A stretch of DNA of 64,000 nucleotides from Allomuricauda sp. F6463D (GCF_023015965.1 NZ_JALKAN010000002.1:1075334-1139333); one strand, 5' to 3'; positions 48,540 to 58,437 are shown, counted from the first letter of the stretch. Notes: generated by a model from the sequence alone, not told the origin. Numbers and translations are program-made.

Positions 48540-49325
48540 TTACCACCCACCGGATGCACCACCGCCACCAAAACCACCACCGCCGAATCCGCCGCTGAAA
48601 CCGCCGCCACCAAAGCCTCCTCCGCTGCCAAAGCCGCCGGAAGAACCTGAACTACGGCCCATGTTGCTCAGAATGATCATGTCCCAAATATCAAGTCCGC
48701 TACCCCTGCGGCCACCATTACCGCCACCTTTGTTTTTACGGCTCCATAAAATAATGATAATAAGAATAAAGATGATGATTGGTAAAAATGCACTGAGAGG
48801 AAATTTTTTATTGTTGCCAAAAGTTCTGTCCTCCGTAAATTCTCCTGTGAGTACTTTAAAGATTGCATCGGACCCCTTGTCCAGCCCACTATAGTAATCT
48901 TCTTTTTTAAATTCGGGTATGATGACAGATTCTATTATGCGTTTCGACATCAGGTCGGTTAGACTTCCTTCCACACCGTATCCGGTATTTATGGCAATTC
49001 TTCGGTCATCTTTGGCAAGAAGCACAAGTACACCATTATCTTTGTCCGCTTGGCCAATACCCCATTTTTGCCCCCATTGTGCACCTAAGTAATTAATGTT
49101 TTCACCTTCGGTAGAACTAATAATGGCAACAACAATTTGTGTGGAGGTGCTGTCGGAATACCGAACTAGTTTTTGTTCCAATGCGCTGCTCTGCGAAGGG
49201 GACAACAAGTTTACATAATCGTAAACGCTGGTCTCTTCTTGTGGTTTTTCGGGTATGGCAAATTGCCCCCAAGCTATGGAAACCCATAAAAAAACTAGTA
49301 AAAAACTACCCTTTGGATATCGCAT
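48540..49325 (-). CDS. TPM-domain membrane protein (YgcG-like)
   Basis: The 261-residue product has a signal peptide (about 1-20), a TPM phosphatase-like domain (about 32-160, with VYDYVNLLSPSQSSALEQKL, GIGQADKDNGVLVLLAKDDRRIAINTGYGVEG), one membrane helix (about 175-193) and a Gly-rich tail of FGGGG repeats ending GASGGW. This is the family often paired with LemA. The short basic stretch after the helix suggests the tail is cytoplasmic. It overlaps the next TPM gene upstream by 20 bases. Confidence 0.9.
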   Translation of the reverse strand: MRYPKGSFLLVFLWVSIAWGQFAIPEKPQEETSVYDYVNLLSPSQSSALEQKLVRYSDSTSTQIVVAIISSTEGENINYLGAQWGQKWGIGQADKDNGVLVLLAKDDRRIAINTGYGVEGSLTDLMSKRIIESVIIPEFKKEDYYSGLDKGSDAIFKVLTGEFTEDRTFGNNKKFPLSAFLPIIIFILIIIILWSRKNKGGGNGGRRGSGLDIWDMIILSNMGRSSGSSGGFGSGGGFGGGGFSGGFGGGGFGGGGASGGW

Positions 49326-49743
49326 CGTTCAATTCATTGGAATCGTTCTGTTTATACGGAAAATGGTCTCGGAGTTCTTTGCCCGCCATAAGGATACCCT
49401 CCACAATACCTTGTTTAAAATTTCCTTTTTTAAAATGGGCACCAATAACATCTTTGGTTGTGTTCCAAAAACCTTTAGGAACAACCCTATCAATACCTTC
49501 CCCGCCGTAGATTACAAATTTTTTATCGTCCACAGCTACATAGAGAAGTACGCCATTGCCTTCTTTGGTATTGTCCATTTTTAAGAAATGGAAAATTTGC
49601 TGTGCCCTACTAAAATGATCTATTTTGGCAGAGGCTTCAATATGCACCCTTATTTCTCCAGAAGTGTTTTTCTCAGCCTCTAAAATGGCGTTGACAATTT
49701 CCTTTTCTTCCTTTGCGGTCAAGAATTCTTCTACGTGCGACAT
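49306..49743 (-). CDS. TPM-domain protein, soluble
   Basis: This 145-residue product is a TPM domain without signal peptide or membrane helix. It has EIVNAILEAEKNTSGEIRVHIEAS, GNGVLLYVAVDDKKFVIYGGEGID and FKKGNFKQGIVEGILMAGKEL. It lies 3 bases after lemA, and its end overlaps the start of the membrane TPM gene. The trio LemA-TPM-TPM is a conserved Bacteroidetes arrangement of unknown biochemical role. Confidence 0.88.
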   Translation of the reverse strand: MSHVEEFLTAKEEKEIVNAILEAEKNTSGEIRVHIEASAKIDHFSRAQQIFHFLKMDNTKEGNGVLLYVAVDDKKFVIYGGEGIDRVVPKGFWNTTKDVIGAHFKKGNFKQGIVEGILMAGKELRDHFPYKQNDSNELNDAISKG

Positions 49744-49746
49744 AGT

Positions 49747-50346
49747 TTAATCAAATTCGAAGTTTACTTCGGGAGCATCTTCGGAACCTGGATCTGCGGT
49801 GTATCTCGGCATTTCCTCAAAACCAAACCATCCAGCAAGTATTTTACCTGGGAATTTTGAGATGTGAACATCGTAAATGTTCACCGATTCGTTGTATCGG
49901 TCCCGTGCTACATTAATTCTATTCTCCGTACCCTCCAATTGTGATTGCAGTTCCAAAAAGTTTTGATTGGCTTTTAATTCCGGGTATCGCTCCACGGTGA
50001 CCAATAATCTGGAAAGGGCAGAGGATAAGCCGGTTTGGGCTTGTTGAAACTCCGCCAACTGTTCTGGAGTAATATTGTTCGCATCTATATTGGTGGATGT
50101 CGCTTTGGCCCTAGCTTCGATAACATCTGTTAAAGTACCTCTTTCAAAATCAGCTGCGCCTTGTACTGTTTTCACCAAGTTTCCGATCAAGTCATTTCTA
50201 CGTTGATAAGAACTTTCTACATTGGCCCAAGCTGTTTTGGCATCGGCTTCATACTGTACTGCATTATTGTTGAAGCTAACTGCCCACTGGTAGAGACCAA
50301 AAACAATGACTACGACAATAAGTACAGGGATTAACCATTTTTTCAT
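49747..50346 (-). CDS. lemA: LemA family protein
   Basis: LemA proteins are inner-membrane-anchored helical bundles of poorly known function. The 199-residue product has an N-terminal membrane helix (about 5-23), then the family motif WANVESSYQRRNDLIGNLVKTVQGAADFE. The helices QFQQAQTGLSSALSRLLVTVERYPELKANQNFLELQSQLEGTENRI follow, then RDRYNESVNIYDVHISKFPG. The C-terminus is acidic. It precedes the two TPM genes in one operon. Confidence 0.95.
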   Translation of the reverse strand: MKKWLIPVLIVVVIVFGLYQWAVSFNNNAVQYEADAKTAWANVESSYQRRNDLIGNLVKTVQGAADFERGTLTDVIEARAKATSTNIDANNITPEQLAEFQQAQTGLSSALSRLLVTVERYPELKANQNFLELQSQLEGTENRINVARDRYNESVNIYDVHISKFPGKILAGWFGFEEMPRYTADPGSEDAPEVNFEFD

Positions 50347-50365
50347 TTTCCTATGGTTTTAGTGT

Positions 50366-50695
50366 TTATAGTTGTTCTTTTATTTTCAACAGTTCCGCCT
50401 TCACCTTTTGTAATTTTTGAATTACTTCGAAGTTGGAAAGTACTTTTTGTTTTTCTTCCTTTAAATGAGTTTTTGCACCTTCCAAGGTAAATCCCCGTTC
50501 CTTCACCAAATGATAGATCAATTGAAGGTTTTGGATGTCCTGTGGGGTAAATTTACGGTTGCCCTTGGCGTTTTTTTTAGGTTGTAGTACATCAAACTCT
50601 TTTTCCCAAAATCGAATAAGGGATGTGTTTACTCCAAAGGCCTTGGCTACTTCGCCAATGCCATAATATCGCTTTTCTGGAAGGTCTACGTGCAT
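50366..50695 (-). CDS. MerR family transcriptional regulator
   Basis: The 109-residue product is a short MerR regulator. The winged helix-turn-helix is at 8-75 (YYGIGEVAKAFGVNTSLIRFWEKEF, then KFTPQDIQNLQLIYHLVKERGFTLEGAKTHL), followed by a coiled coil for dimerisation. No C-terminal effector domain is present. The start overlaps the M23 stop as TAATG, so translation is coupled; lemA follows 19 bases later. Confidence 0.92.
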   Translation of the reverse strand: MHVDLPEKRYYGIGEVAKAFGVNTSLIRFWEKEFDVLQPKKNAKGNRKFTPQDIQNLQLIYHLVKERGFTLEGAKTHLKEEKQKVLSNFEVIQKLQKVKAELLKIKEQL

Positions 50696-51672
50696 TAATC
50701 CAATGATTGGTTCTCTTGGTTGGCCAACCTGAGCATATTCTCAAATTCCTCGGCCGATAAACTTCCGTAATAGAAATTAATGGGGTTTATACGTTCTCCG
50801 TCCTTGAACACTTCATAGTGAACGTGAGGAGCTTGTGAGCGCCCTGTACTTCCTACAAAACCAATAAGGTCGCCCCGTTCTACTTTCTGGCCAACGGTTA
50901 CATTGTATTTGCTCATGTGTCCGTATAATGACAGGTAACCATAACCATGGTCAATACGAACATGTTTACCATAACCTGAGGATCTATTGTCCGCACGAAC
51001 TACTTTTCCATCCCCTGTTGCATAAATGGGGGTGCCTCGTGGAGCAGTGAAATCCATTCCCCAATGCATTTTACGTGCTTTTGTAAAGGGATCAGATCGC
51101 CAGCCATAACCAGAAGCCATACGGGTAAGGTTTTCGTTGCTTACCGGTTGAATTGCAGGTATGGAGGCCAATAATTTTTCTTTTTCTTCAGCCAATTTGG
51201 CAATTTCATCCAATGATTTGGATTGGATTACCATCTCTTTTTGAATAATATCCAGTCGCTTGGTGGCATCAATGATGATTTCAGAATTATTGAAACCTTC
51301 AAGGTCTTTATATCTATTTATACCACCAAAACCAGCTCTTCGCTGTTCTTCAGGTATTGGATTTGCCTCAAAATATAATCTATAAATATTATTGTCACGA
51401 TCTTCAATATTGGCCAAAACATGCTCAATTTGGTCCATCTTTCTATTCAAGATATCAAACTGAAGCTCATAATTATGAACCTCACGTTGTAGAGAAAGTT
51501 CTTTGGGGGTGTTTACCCAACGAGTGTTCAAAAGTATAATCAGCCCAAGAAAGCCGAACAGCGCGGAGCCCAATAAGAAAAGGAAAACATTCCTATATCT
51601 TTTGGATTTTTTCGGCTCAATCTTTCTATATGAAAGTGTATCCGGATCGTAATAGTACTTTACTTTAGACAT
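50695..51672 (-). CDS. M23 family (LytM-like) membrane-anchored peptidase
   Basis: The 325-residue product has a basic N-terminus, one membrane helix (about 28-48), a coiled coil (about 60-175) and a LytM/M23 domain (about 185-300). The zinc ligands are in MHWGMDFTAP (HxxxD) and APHVHYEVF (HxH), so the site is intact and cleavage of peptidoglycan cross-links is likely. It starts the minus-strand operon M23-merR-lemA-TPM-TPM and is divergent from alaS. A TATATTTG element (51720-51727, minus strand) is a plausible -7 for it. Confidence 0.92.
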   Translation of the reverse strand: MSKVKYYYDPDTLSYRKIEPKKSKRYRNVFLFLLGSALFGFLGLIILLNTRWVNTPKELSLQREVHNYELQFDILNRKMDQIEHVLANIEDRDNNIYRLYFEANPIPEEQRRAGFGGINRYKDLEGFNNSEIIIDATKRLDIIQKEMVIQSKSLDEIAKLAEEKEKLLASIPAIQPVSNENLTRMASGYGWRSDPFTKARKMHWGMDFTAPRGTPIYATGDGKVVRADNRSSGYGKHVRIDHGYGYLSLYGHMSKYNVTVGQKVERGDLIGFVGSTGRSQAPHVHYEVFKDGERINPINFYYGSLSAEEFENMLRLANQENQSLD

Positions 51673-51776
51673 GAATGGATTTTATCCTATTTTTGCTCTC
51701 TCATTTTAATCAGAACAAACAAATATAAAAATTGTTTTGCTTAAAGTGTTAAATTTAAGAAAACCCTAGGAATTCA

Positions 51777-54389
51777 ATGACATCCCAAGAAGTTAGAAAG
51801 CAGTTTTTAAACTTTTTTAAAGAAAAAAACCACAAAATTGTTCCATCAGCGCCCATGGTGATGAAGGACGACCCCACTTTGATGTTCACCAATGCGGGAA
51901 TGAACCAATTTAAGGAGTATTTTTTGGGGAATTCCGTACCAAAGAGCAAACGGTTGACGGACACCCAGAAATGCCTCAGGGTGAGCGGTAAGCATAATGA
52001 TTTGGAAGAAGTGGGGAAAGATACGTACCACCATACCATGTTTGAAATGTTGGGTAACTGGAGTGTGGGAGATTATTTTAAAAAAGAAGCAATTGAATGG
52101 GCATGGGAATTGCTCACTGAGGTGTTTAAAATAGACGAAGACAGTCTTTATGTTTCGGTTTTTGAAGGATGTGAAGATGATGGACTGCCACTTGATCAAG
52201 AAGCATACGATCTATGGAAGGCGATAGTACCCGAGAATAGAATCATTAAAGGAAATAAGAAAGACAACTTCTGGGAAATGGGTGACCAAGGTCCGTGTGG
52301 GCCCTGTTCGGAAATTCATGTGGATATACGCTCCGAGGAAGATAAAGAAAAAGTGGACGGAGCTTCGTTGGTAAATCAAGACCATCCGCAAGTAGTGGAA
52401 ATATGGAACTTGGTCTTTATGCAGTTCAACCGTAAGGCCAATGGCAATTTGGAGCCGTTGCCCGAAAAGCACATCGATACTGGTATGGGCTTTGAACGTC
52501 TTTGCATGGTGCTTCAAGGTAAACAATCCAATTACGATACCGATGTCTTCACCCCATTGATTCGTGAGGTGGAAACCATCACAGGAAAAAAATACGGGAA
52601 AGACGAACAAACGGACATTGCCGTCCGCGTGATTGCGGACCATGTTCGCGCTGTAGCCTTTTCCATTGCCGATGGACAATTGCCGAGCAATACTGGAGCG
52701 GGCTATGTAATCCGAAGGATTTTACGTCGCGCCATTCGATATGGATTTACTTTTTTGGATACCAATACACCGTTTATCTACCGATTGGTAAAGGTGCTTA
52801 GCGAACAGATGGGCAAAGCATTTCCTGAATTGAAGGAGCAGTACCAATTGATTGAAAATGTGATCAAAGAAGAGGAAAACTCTTTCTTGAGCACTTTGGA
52901 ACAAGGATTGGTATTATTGGATTCTGTTATAAAATCATGCAAAAGCAACACTATTGATGGTGAAAAAGCTTTTGAACTGTATGACACTTTTGGTTTCCCA
53001 ATAGATTTGACTGCTCTGATTTTGGAGGAGAAAGGATATCAGTTGGATACGAAAGGTTTTGATAAAGCATTAAAAGCACAAAAAGATCGTTCCAGGGCAG
53101 CATCCGAAGTGTCCAAAGATGATTGGAATGTGTTATTGACGGATACTGAACAAGAATTTATTGGTTACGATAGTTTGGAAACCAAGGTAAAATTGGTAAA
53201 ATATCGCAAGGTAACCAGTAAAAAAGACGGGGAGCAATACCAAATGGTGTTCAACCTTACCCCGTTTTATGCAGAAGGTGGTGGACAAGTAGGTGATAAG
53301 GGCTATCTGGAAGCTTCAAATGGCGATGTTATCTATATAGTGGATACCAAGAGGGAGAACAACGAAATAGTTCATTTTACAAAGTCCCTTCCAAAAGAAA
53401 TTTCAGGAACATTCAAGGCCGTGGTAGATCAAAAGCAACGTTGGAGAACAGCTTGTAACCATACTGCTACCCATTTGTTGCACCAAGCCTTGCGAGAGGT
53501 GTTGGGAACACATGTAGAGCAGAAAGGCTCTGCGGTACATTCCAAATATTTACGTTTTGACTTCTCCCACTTTTCTAAATTGACCACCAAAGAGCTCCGA
53601 GAGGTTGAAAACTTCGTCAATGCACGTATTGATGGGCACTTGGCTTTGGAAGAAAGCCGCAATATCCCGATTGAAGAGGCGATGCAACAAGGAGCTATGG
53701 CGCTTTTTGGAGAAAAATACGGAGATACTGTTAGAACCATCCGTTTTGGACAATCCGTTGAACTTTGTGGTGGTACCCATGTGAAAAACACAGCCGATAT
53801 TTGGCACTTTAAGATAGTCTCCGAAGGAGCTGTTGCTGCTGGAATCCGCAGGATTGAAGCCATCACTTCCGATGCCGTTAAAGAATTTTATTTCAACAAT
53901 AACCGTATGCTCTTTGAAATCAAGGATATGTTGAAAAACGCTCAAGATCCTGTAAAATCGGTGGCTAGTCTGCAAGAAGAAAACCTTGCGCTTAAAAAAC
54001 AGGTAGAGCTATTGCTAAAGGATAAAGCAAAAGGTCTAAAAAGCGAACTGATCGCCGAACTGGAAGATGTCAATGGAATTCAGTTTTTGGCGCAAAAAGT
54101 GGATTTGGATGCAGGGGGTATCAAGGACCTTGCATTTGAAATTGGAGGACAAATGGATAATCTGTTTCTATTGTTGGCCTCTGATAAAGGAGGTAAAGCG
54201 ATACTTTCATGTTATATTTCCAAAGGTTTAGCAGTTGAAAAGGACTTGAACGCGGGAACCATAGTTCGTGAACTTGGTAAATACATTCAAGGAGGAGGTG
54301 GTGGACAACCTTTCTTCGCCACTGCGGGGGGTAAAAACCCAGAAGGGATTCCTGAAGCACTGGAAAAGGTGAGGGATTATATTTCTTGA
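51777..54389 (+). CDS. alaS: alanyl-tRNA synthetase
   Basis: AlaRS charges tRNA-Ala. The catalytic core includes [14 protein letters not shown] and [29 protein letters not shown]. The editing domain has [24 protein letters not shown], and the zinc-binding CGGTHVKNT gives the third and fourth ligands. The C-terminal oligomerisation domain with [20 protein letters not shown] completes a normal 870 residues. Its TGA overlaps the ATG of the GSCFA gene by one base. Confidence 0.98.
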   Translation: MTSQEVRKQFLNFFKEKNHKIVPSAPMVMKDDPTLMFTNAGMNQFKEYFLGNSVPKSKRLTDTQKCLRVSGKHNDLEEVGKDTYHHTMFEMLGNWSVGDYFKKEAIEWAWELLTEVFKIDEDSLYVSVFEGCEDDGLPLDQEAYDLWKAIVPENRIIKGNKKDNFWEMGDQGPCGPCSEIHVDIRSEEDKEKVDGASLVNQDHPQVVEIWNLVFMQFNRKANGNLEPLPEKHIDTGMGFERLCMVLQGKQSNYDTDVFTPLIREVETITGKKYGKDEQTDIAVRVIADHVRAVAFSIADGQLPSNTGAGYVIRRILRRAIRYGFTFLDTNTPFIYRLVKVLSEQMGKAFPELKEQYQLIENVIKEEENSFLSTLEQGLVLLDSVIKSCKSNTIDGEKAFELYDTFGFPIDLTALILEEKGYQLDTKGFDKALKAQKDRSRAASEVSKDDWNVLLTDTEQEFIGYDSLETKVKLVKYRKVTSKKDGEQYQMVFNLTPFYAEGGGQVGDKGYLEASNGDVIYIVDTKRENNEIVHFTKSLPKEISGTFKAVVDQKQRWRTACNHTATHLLHQALREVLGTHVEQKGSAVHSKYLRFDFSHFSKLTTKELREVENFVNARIDGHLALEESRNIPIEEAMQQGAMALFGEKYGDTVRTIRFGQSVELCGGTHVKNTADIWHFKIVSEGAVAAGIRRIEAITSDAVKEFYFNNNRMLFEIKDMLKNAQDPVKSVASLQEENLALKKQVELLLKDKAKGLKSELIAELEDVNGIQFLAQKVDLDAGGIKDLAFEIGGQMDNLFLLLASDKGGKAILSCYISKGLAVEKDLNAGTIVRELGKYIQGGGGGQPFFATAGGKNPEGIPEALEKVRDYIS

Positions 54390-55348
54390 TGGAACTACAA
54401 ACCAAAATACCCTTAAACCCTAGTGATAATCCAATCGATTATCAAAGTAAATTGGTGCTTTTGGGTTCTTGTTTTGTGGAAAATATGGGCAAGAAACTGA
54501 ACTATTTCAAGTTTCAACAATACCCAAATCCTTTCGGAATATTGTTTCATCCATTGGCGATTGAGAACCTTGTCCAAAGAGCCATTCAAGAAGAAACCTA
54601 TCAAGAAGAGGAAATTTTCGAACAAGATGGAATTTGGCGTTGTTTCGATGCCCATTCCGATTTGCGCTCAGGGTCTTCAGAAGAACTATTGAATCTTCTC
54701 AATCAAAGATTGGAAGAAACTAGGACAAGCCTGGTAACTTTATCGCATATTATTATCACTTTGGGAACTGCTTGGGTTTATGAGAACAATGTTTCGGGAA
54801 AGATAGTGGCCAATTGCCACAAAGTGCCCCAAAAGGAGTTTTCCAAAAAACTATTGAGCGTTTCCGAAATTGAATCCAGTCTTTACCATTTAATTGAATT
54901 GATTCAAAACGTGAATACCGAGACAGAAGTCATCTTTACGATTTCTCCTGTCCGTCACTTAAAGGATGGTTTTACTGAGAATCAAAGGAGTAAGTCGCAT
55001 TTAATTACCGCGGTTCATTCGCTATTGTCATCTCGAGCGCAGTCGAGAGGTCTCAATTACTTTCCATCTTATGAAATTATGATGGACGAACTCCGCGATT
55101 ACCGTTTTTACGAAAAAGATATGGTTCATCCGAACGAACTGGCTGTTGATTATATTTGGGAACGATTCAAATCGGTTTGGGTTAATAAAGATGTTTATCC
55201 TATTATTGATGAGGTCGATAGCGTTCAAAAAGGATTGATGCACCGCCCATTTAACCCGGATTCTGAGGGACATCAAAAGTTTAAAACATCGCTTCGTACA
55301 AAAATCACGTATCTTCAAGAAAGATTCCCTTTCATGAAATTTAGTTAA
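54389..55348 (+). CDS. GSCFA domain protein with a repeat inserted in frame
   Basis: The 319-residue product belongs to the GSCFA family, a Bacteroidetes group related to SGNH hydrolases. It shows the naming motif LLGSCFVENMGKKL near residue 25 and the SGNH-like TISPVRHLKDGF and DMVHPNELAVDYIW toward the end. The start ATG at 54389 overlaps the alaS stop; an in-frame TTG at 54386 is less likely. Residues about 213-222 (LSSRAQSRGL) are encoded by a GTCATCTCGA palindromic repeat at 55026-55055, which looks like an in-frame insertion in a surface loop. Confidence 0.88.
   Translation: MELQTKIPLNPSDNPIDYQSKLVLLGSCFVENMGKKLNYFKFQQYPNPFGILFHPLAIENLVQRAIQEETYQEEEIFEQDGIWRCFDAHSDLRSGSSEELLNLLNQRLEETRTSLVTLSHIIITLGTAWVYENNVSGKIVANCHKVPQKEFSKKLLSVSEIESSLYHLIELIQNVNTETEVIFTISPVRHLKDGFTENQRSKSHLITAVHSLLSSRAQSRGLNYFPSYEIMMDELRDYRFYEKDMVHPNELAVDYIWERFKSVWVNKDVYPIIDEVDSVQKGLMHRPFNPDSEGHQKFKTSLRTKITYLQERFPFMKFS
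55026..55055 (+). repeat. GTCATCTCGA-type palindromic repeat inside the GSCFA gene
   Basis: GTCA is followed by a perfect TCTCGA/TCGAGA hairpin (55031-55036 and 55043-55048) with loop GCGCAG. The motif is a common intergenic flavobacterial repeat; here it lies in coding sequence without breaking the frame. Confidence 0.7.
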
Positions 55349-55975
55349 ATGAAGAAAGTTTTAGTAGGAGCAATAATTGCCCTGGCCTCGGTTTTAATCT
55401 ATAAATCGTGCACCGACGACCGTGAGCAAAAATCAATTCTCGAAGAAAATTCGATGCTGATCCAGCAAGAATTAAAAAATGTTTCCAAGTTAGTGGTCAC
55501 CGAAGGGCATTTTGCTGAGGTGTACAATTATAAAGATTCCAAAGAATTGTTCGGCCCCCTGGTAACTGCCCATAAAAAAGCATTGGTGGTTGTTAATGCC
55601 GATGTTTCCATTGCTTATGATATGTCCAAAATCAATTACGAGGTGGACGAGGAGAACAAAATGCTCAAAATCATCCATATACCAGAACCAGAGATTAAGA
55701 TACATCCAGATTTTGAGTACTATGATGTTACGGCGGATTACTTAAACCCTTTCAATGCTGGGGATTACAATACCATTAAGCGGAATGTAAATACATCTTT
55801 GATGAAAAAAATCGAAGCCTCTTCTTTACGTTCCAATGCAGAAAACCGTTTGGTGAGCGAACTTTCCCGAATTTTGGTGCTGACAAACTCCATGGGTTGG
55901 ACCTTGGTTTACGAGGGCATTACGGTTGATACACCTGAAAAATTAATGGACCTTAACAAAAGCTTGGTCGATTAA
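55349..55975 (+). CDS. DUF4230 domain protein
   Basis: The 208-residue product has an N-terminal membrane anchor (about 3-18) and a DUF4230 domain (about 38-205), with KLVVTEGHFAEVYNYKDS, LVVVNADVSIAYDMSKINYEVDEENKMLKIIHIPEPEI and a C-terminal helical NRLVSELSRILVLTNSMGWTL. It starts directly after the GSCFA stop, so it is in the alaS operon. Function is unknown. The last 33 bases overlap the end of the convergent hydroxylase gene. Confidence 0.88.
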   Translation: MKKVLVGAIIALASVLIYKSCTDDREQKSILEENSMLIQQELKNVSKLVVTEGHFAEVYNYKDSKELFGPLVTAHKKALVVVNADVSIAYDMSKINYEVDEENKMLKIIHIPEPEIKIHPDFEYYDVTADYLNPFNAGDYNTIKRNVNTSLMKKIEASSLRSNAENRLVSELSRILVLTNSMGWTLVYEGITVDTPEKLMDLNKSLVD

Positions 55976-57700
55976 ACGAATGCCATCGTCAATTAAGTGG
56001 CCCACTTTGGGGTTGTCCCGTTTGATATTTTCCAGATGCTCCAAAATATCTTGCTGAAATTTTTGATTATTGTCCTGTTTGGCGAGTTCGTAGAGTTCAA
56101 CGGGCAATAACCAATCGTTGGGATGGTCTTTTTTAAGTGCTTGGAAAACCTTGTTTCGGGAAATGGTGGTATTGGCGCCTTCTCGGAATTCTCGAACTTG
56201 TAGGTAAAACTGCTCTAGCTGCAACCTTTTTTTGTCCTTTTTAGATTTTATGGAGCTCTCCGTAATCTGATGGCTCATTAAATTGAAGCTGTGCAAGTCT
56301 GCCGGCCCATTGTAGGCAGAAACAATTTTTTGACCAACGGCCATGTGGTAGAGTCCCCATTCCGGTTGGAACAAGACTTCATTATTATGGGTGACTGTAC
56401 AATTTTCAAACGTGATTAGAATAATTTTTCCCATCAGGTTTCGGGTTCCGGTAACTATGGTTCCTTCAACTTTTACACCTCCTTCAAATTCTAATACAAT
56501 TTGTTCTCCTTCATAAACCTTATAGGCTTTGAGGTCACGTGGTCCCATATCCTCAATGGCAATATTGATGCCTTTCAGTTTTCCGATAGGGGAGCCAAAG
56601 CCATCAGCGTGGTGGGCGGTACTGTGTCCCACCAATTCTTTTTCTCGATAAGCAAGGGCAGTGGCCCCACTCGTTTGTATATAAATGGGTTTTCCGTCCT
56701 GTTCGACCGCATTGCTGAACTCGCCTGATATCTGAAGTCCTGTGCTTAATTCGATAGTGCCCAATGCTTTCGAGTTAATCAGTTTCTTGATTCCGGAAAG
56801 CCCTCCCGTGCGTACGGCCATGGTGTTGGCAAAATCTTCCAAAACCTGACTTAAAAAGGCAAAATCGGGGGTGACAAAAAGCTGTGGTTGCGGTTTGGTT
56901 ATATCAAACTCCGTATGGGCCGCAGCAATAGCATATGGAATCTTTTTTACCTTATCCGTCATGCACCAAGTGCTTTCCCCAATGGAAGAAAGGAGTCCGG
57001 CCCCGTAAATTTTAGGGTTGTCCACCGTTCCGATCAAGCCATATTCCACGGTCCACCAATGCAGGTTTCTAATTAGGGCCATTTCACTGGGTTCACCCAT
57101 ATTTTCTTGAAGGTGTTCAATATGTTTTTCGGCTTCCTCTATCTCACTTTGTGGCGTGCCATGTGCTTCTTTGATTATGGAAAGATGTCTAACCGCATTA
57201 TACAATTCGTAATCCTTAGCGCTGGAAATTGCCTTGCAGCCTATCTCACCAAAACGACGTAAATATTCGGCGTATTCTGGATTGGCAATAATAGGAGCGT
57301 GTCCGGCACCTTCGTGAATAATGTCGGGGGCTGGGGTGTACTCAATATTTTCAAGTTGTCGGATGTCCGAAGCGATCACGAGCACATTATAGGCTTGAAA
57401 TTCCATAAAAGCAGAGGGCGGAATAAAACCGTCGACTGCTACGGCTGCCCATCCAATTTCCTTAAGGATTCGGTTCATGCCGTACATATTGGGGATGTGA
57501 TCTATGGAAATCCCTGTTTTTTTGAGTCCATCCACATAGGATTTATGTGCTACTTTACTGAGGTAATCCACATTTTTTCGCATCACGTAGCGCCATACCG
57601 CTTGGTCAATGGCCGTGTACTCTTCATAATTTTGTGGTTTTATGAATTGTTTGAGGTGCTTGGGAAGTTTGTCCAGTATAGGATTGGATTCGTAGCTCAT
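55943..57700 (-). CDS. aromatic amino acid hydroxylase with C-terminal extension
   Basis: The N-terminal 330 residues form a phenylalanine/tyrosine/tryptophan hydroxylase domain using pterin and non-haem iron. The iron ligands are His129 and His134 (PDIIHEGAGHAP) and Glu219 (WWTVEYGL). About 80 residues separate H134 from E219, versus about 40 in human PheH, owing to a charged helix at about 160-205. A further 250 residues follow, with beta-rich segments (VEGTIVTGTRNLMGKIILITF) and a helical end; they match no domain I know. Length 585 is double that of usual bacterial PheH. Substrate specificity is not predictable. Confidence 0.9.
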   Translation of the reverse strand: MSYESNPILDKLPKHLKQFIKPQNYEEYTAIDQAVWRYVMRKNVDYLSKVAHKSYVDGLKKTGISIDHIPNMYGMNRILKEIGWAAVAVDGFIPPSAFMEFQAYNVLVIASDIRQLENIEYTPAPDIIHEGAGHAPIIANPEYAEYLRRFGEIGCKAISSAKDYELYNAVRHLSIIKEAHGTPQSEIEEAEKHIEHLQENMGEPSEMALIRNLHWWTVEYGLIGTVDNPKIYGAGLLSSIGESTWCMTDKVKKIPYAIAAAHTEFDITKPQPQLFVTPDFAFLSQVLEDFANTMAVRTGGLSGIKKLINSKALGTIELSTGLQISGEFSNAVEQDGKPIYIQTSGATALAYREKELVGHSTAHHADGFGSPIGKLKGINIAIEDMGPRDLKAYKVYEGEQIVLEFEGGVKVEGTIVTGTRNLMGKIILITFENCTVTHNNEVLFQPEWGLYHMAVGQKIVSAYNGPADLHSFNLMSHQITESSIKSKKDKKRLQLEQFYLQVREFREGANTTISRNKVFQALKKDHPNDWLLPVELYELAKQDNNQKFQQDILEHLENIKRDNPKVGHLIDDGIRLIDQAFVKVH

Positions 57701-57771
57701 AAGTCATTTATTATGCGACTTAAAGATACAAAATAGGGAACGGATTTTCTCTTAAGGAAAGTTAAGAGCAG

Positions 57772-57794
57772 AAAAAAACCGTCCAGCGGACGGT
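57772..57794 (-). terminator. terminator after the DUF4136 gene
   Basis: ACCGTCC (57778-57784) and GGACGGT (57788-57794) form a 7-bp GC-rich stem with a three-base loop, followed on the minus strand by seven T. It lies 9 bases after the DUF4136 stop. Confidence 0.85.
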
Positions 57795-57802
57795 CTATGT
57801 TA

Positions 57803-58372
57803 TTAATTGGCTGCCATGGCCATGTTGGGCGGGTACTCTTCAAGAATCTGCGAAACAAATTCACGGATTCGTTGTTCTTTCTTTTCAATGCTATTGGTGT
57901 TGTTCAGAGTGCCAACGCCACGTCCTTGCCAAACCAATTCTTTTTTGTTGGCATCAATAACGTCAATGTACAAGGAACCTTCGGTGCGGGTACTTACATT
58001 ATTGCCGTAGCCTCCCCAGCCCCATCCTGGTCCCCATGCCCATGGTCTGTAGAAGCCTCCCCATCCCCAACCGTAGTTGTTGTAGACGTCCACACGTTCA
58101 CGTTCTTTGGTGAAAATGCTGATCAGTACATCGGGGTTGTCGGATTTTATAAAACCACGGGAACCCAACTCGGTCTCAATAGCTCTTAAGATTCTTTTTT
58201 TGTCCAAATCCGAAATTTGGGCTTTATCAATACCTGTTTTGTAGAAAGCATAGCTTTTATATGTGTTAAAGTCTGCTTTTTGATCATAATCAGAAATCAC
58301 CCGCACAGAACTGCAGGAGACCAACAGGCCCAAAGTAAAAGCGGCCAGGGTAAAACGTTTTAAACTTTTCAT
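57803..58372 (-). CDS. DUF4136 lipoprotein
   Basis: The 189-residue product is a lipoprotein with lipobox LVSC (residues 17-20) and a DUF4136 domain, with DYDQKADFNTYKSYAFYKTG at the start and EGSLYIDVIDANKKELVWQGRGVGTL near the end. A Trp/Gly/Tyr-rich loop (YGWGWGGFYRPWAWGPGWGWGGYG) is at about 98-122. Function unknown, envelope location likely. It is monocistronic with its own terminator. Confidence 0.88.
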   Translation of the reverse strand: MKSLKRFTLAAFTLGLLVSCSSVRVISDYDQKADFNTYKSYAFYKTGIDKAQISDLDKKRILRAIETELGSRGFIKSDNPDVLISIFTKERERVDVYNNYGWGWGGFYRPWAWGPGWGWGGYGNNVSTRTEGSLYIDVIDANKKELVWQGRGVGTLNNTNSIEKKEQRIREFVSQILEEYPPNMAMAAN

Positions 58373-58437
58373 AGGATTTTTTTTAGATGCTTGAGTTTTT
58401 ACCTGATTATATCACAAATATTATGCCGAATATATAA

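Noticed and set aside
54386..54388. TTG start for the GSCFA gene
   Set aside because: The next codon is ATG at 54389, which overlaps the alaS stop as TGATG, a typical coupled start.
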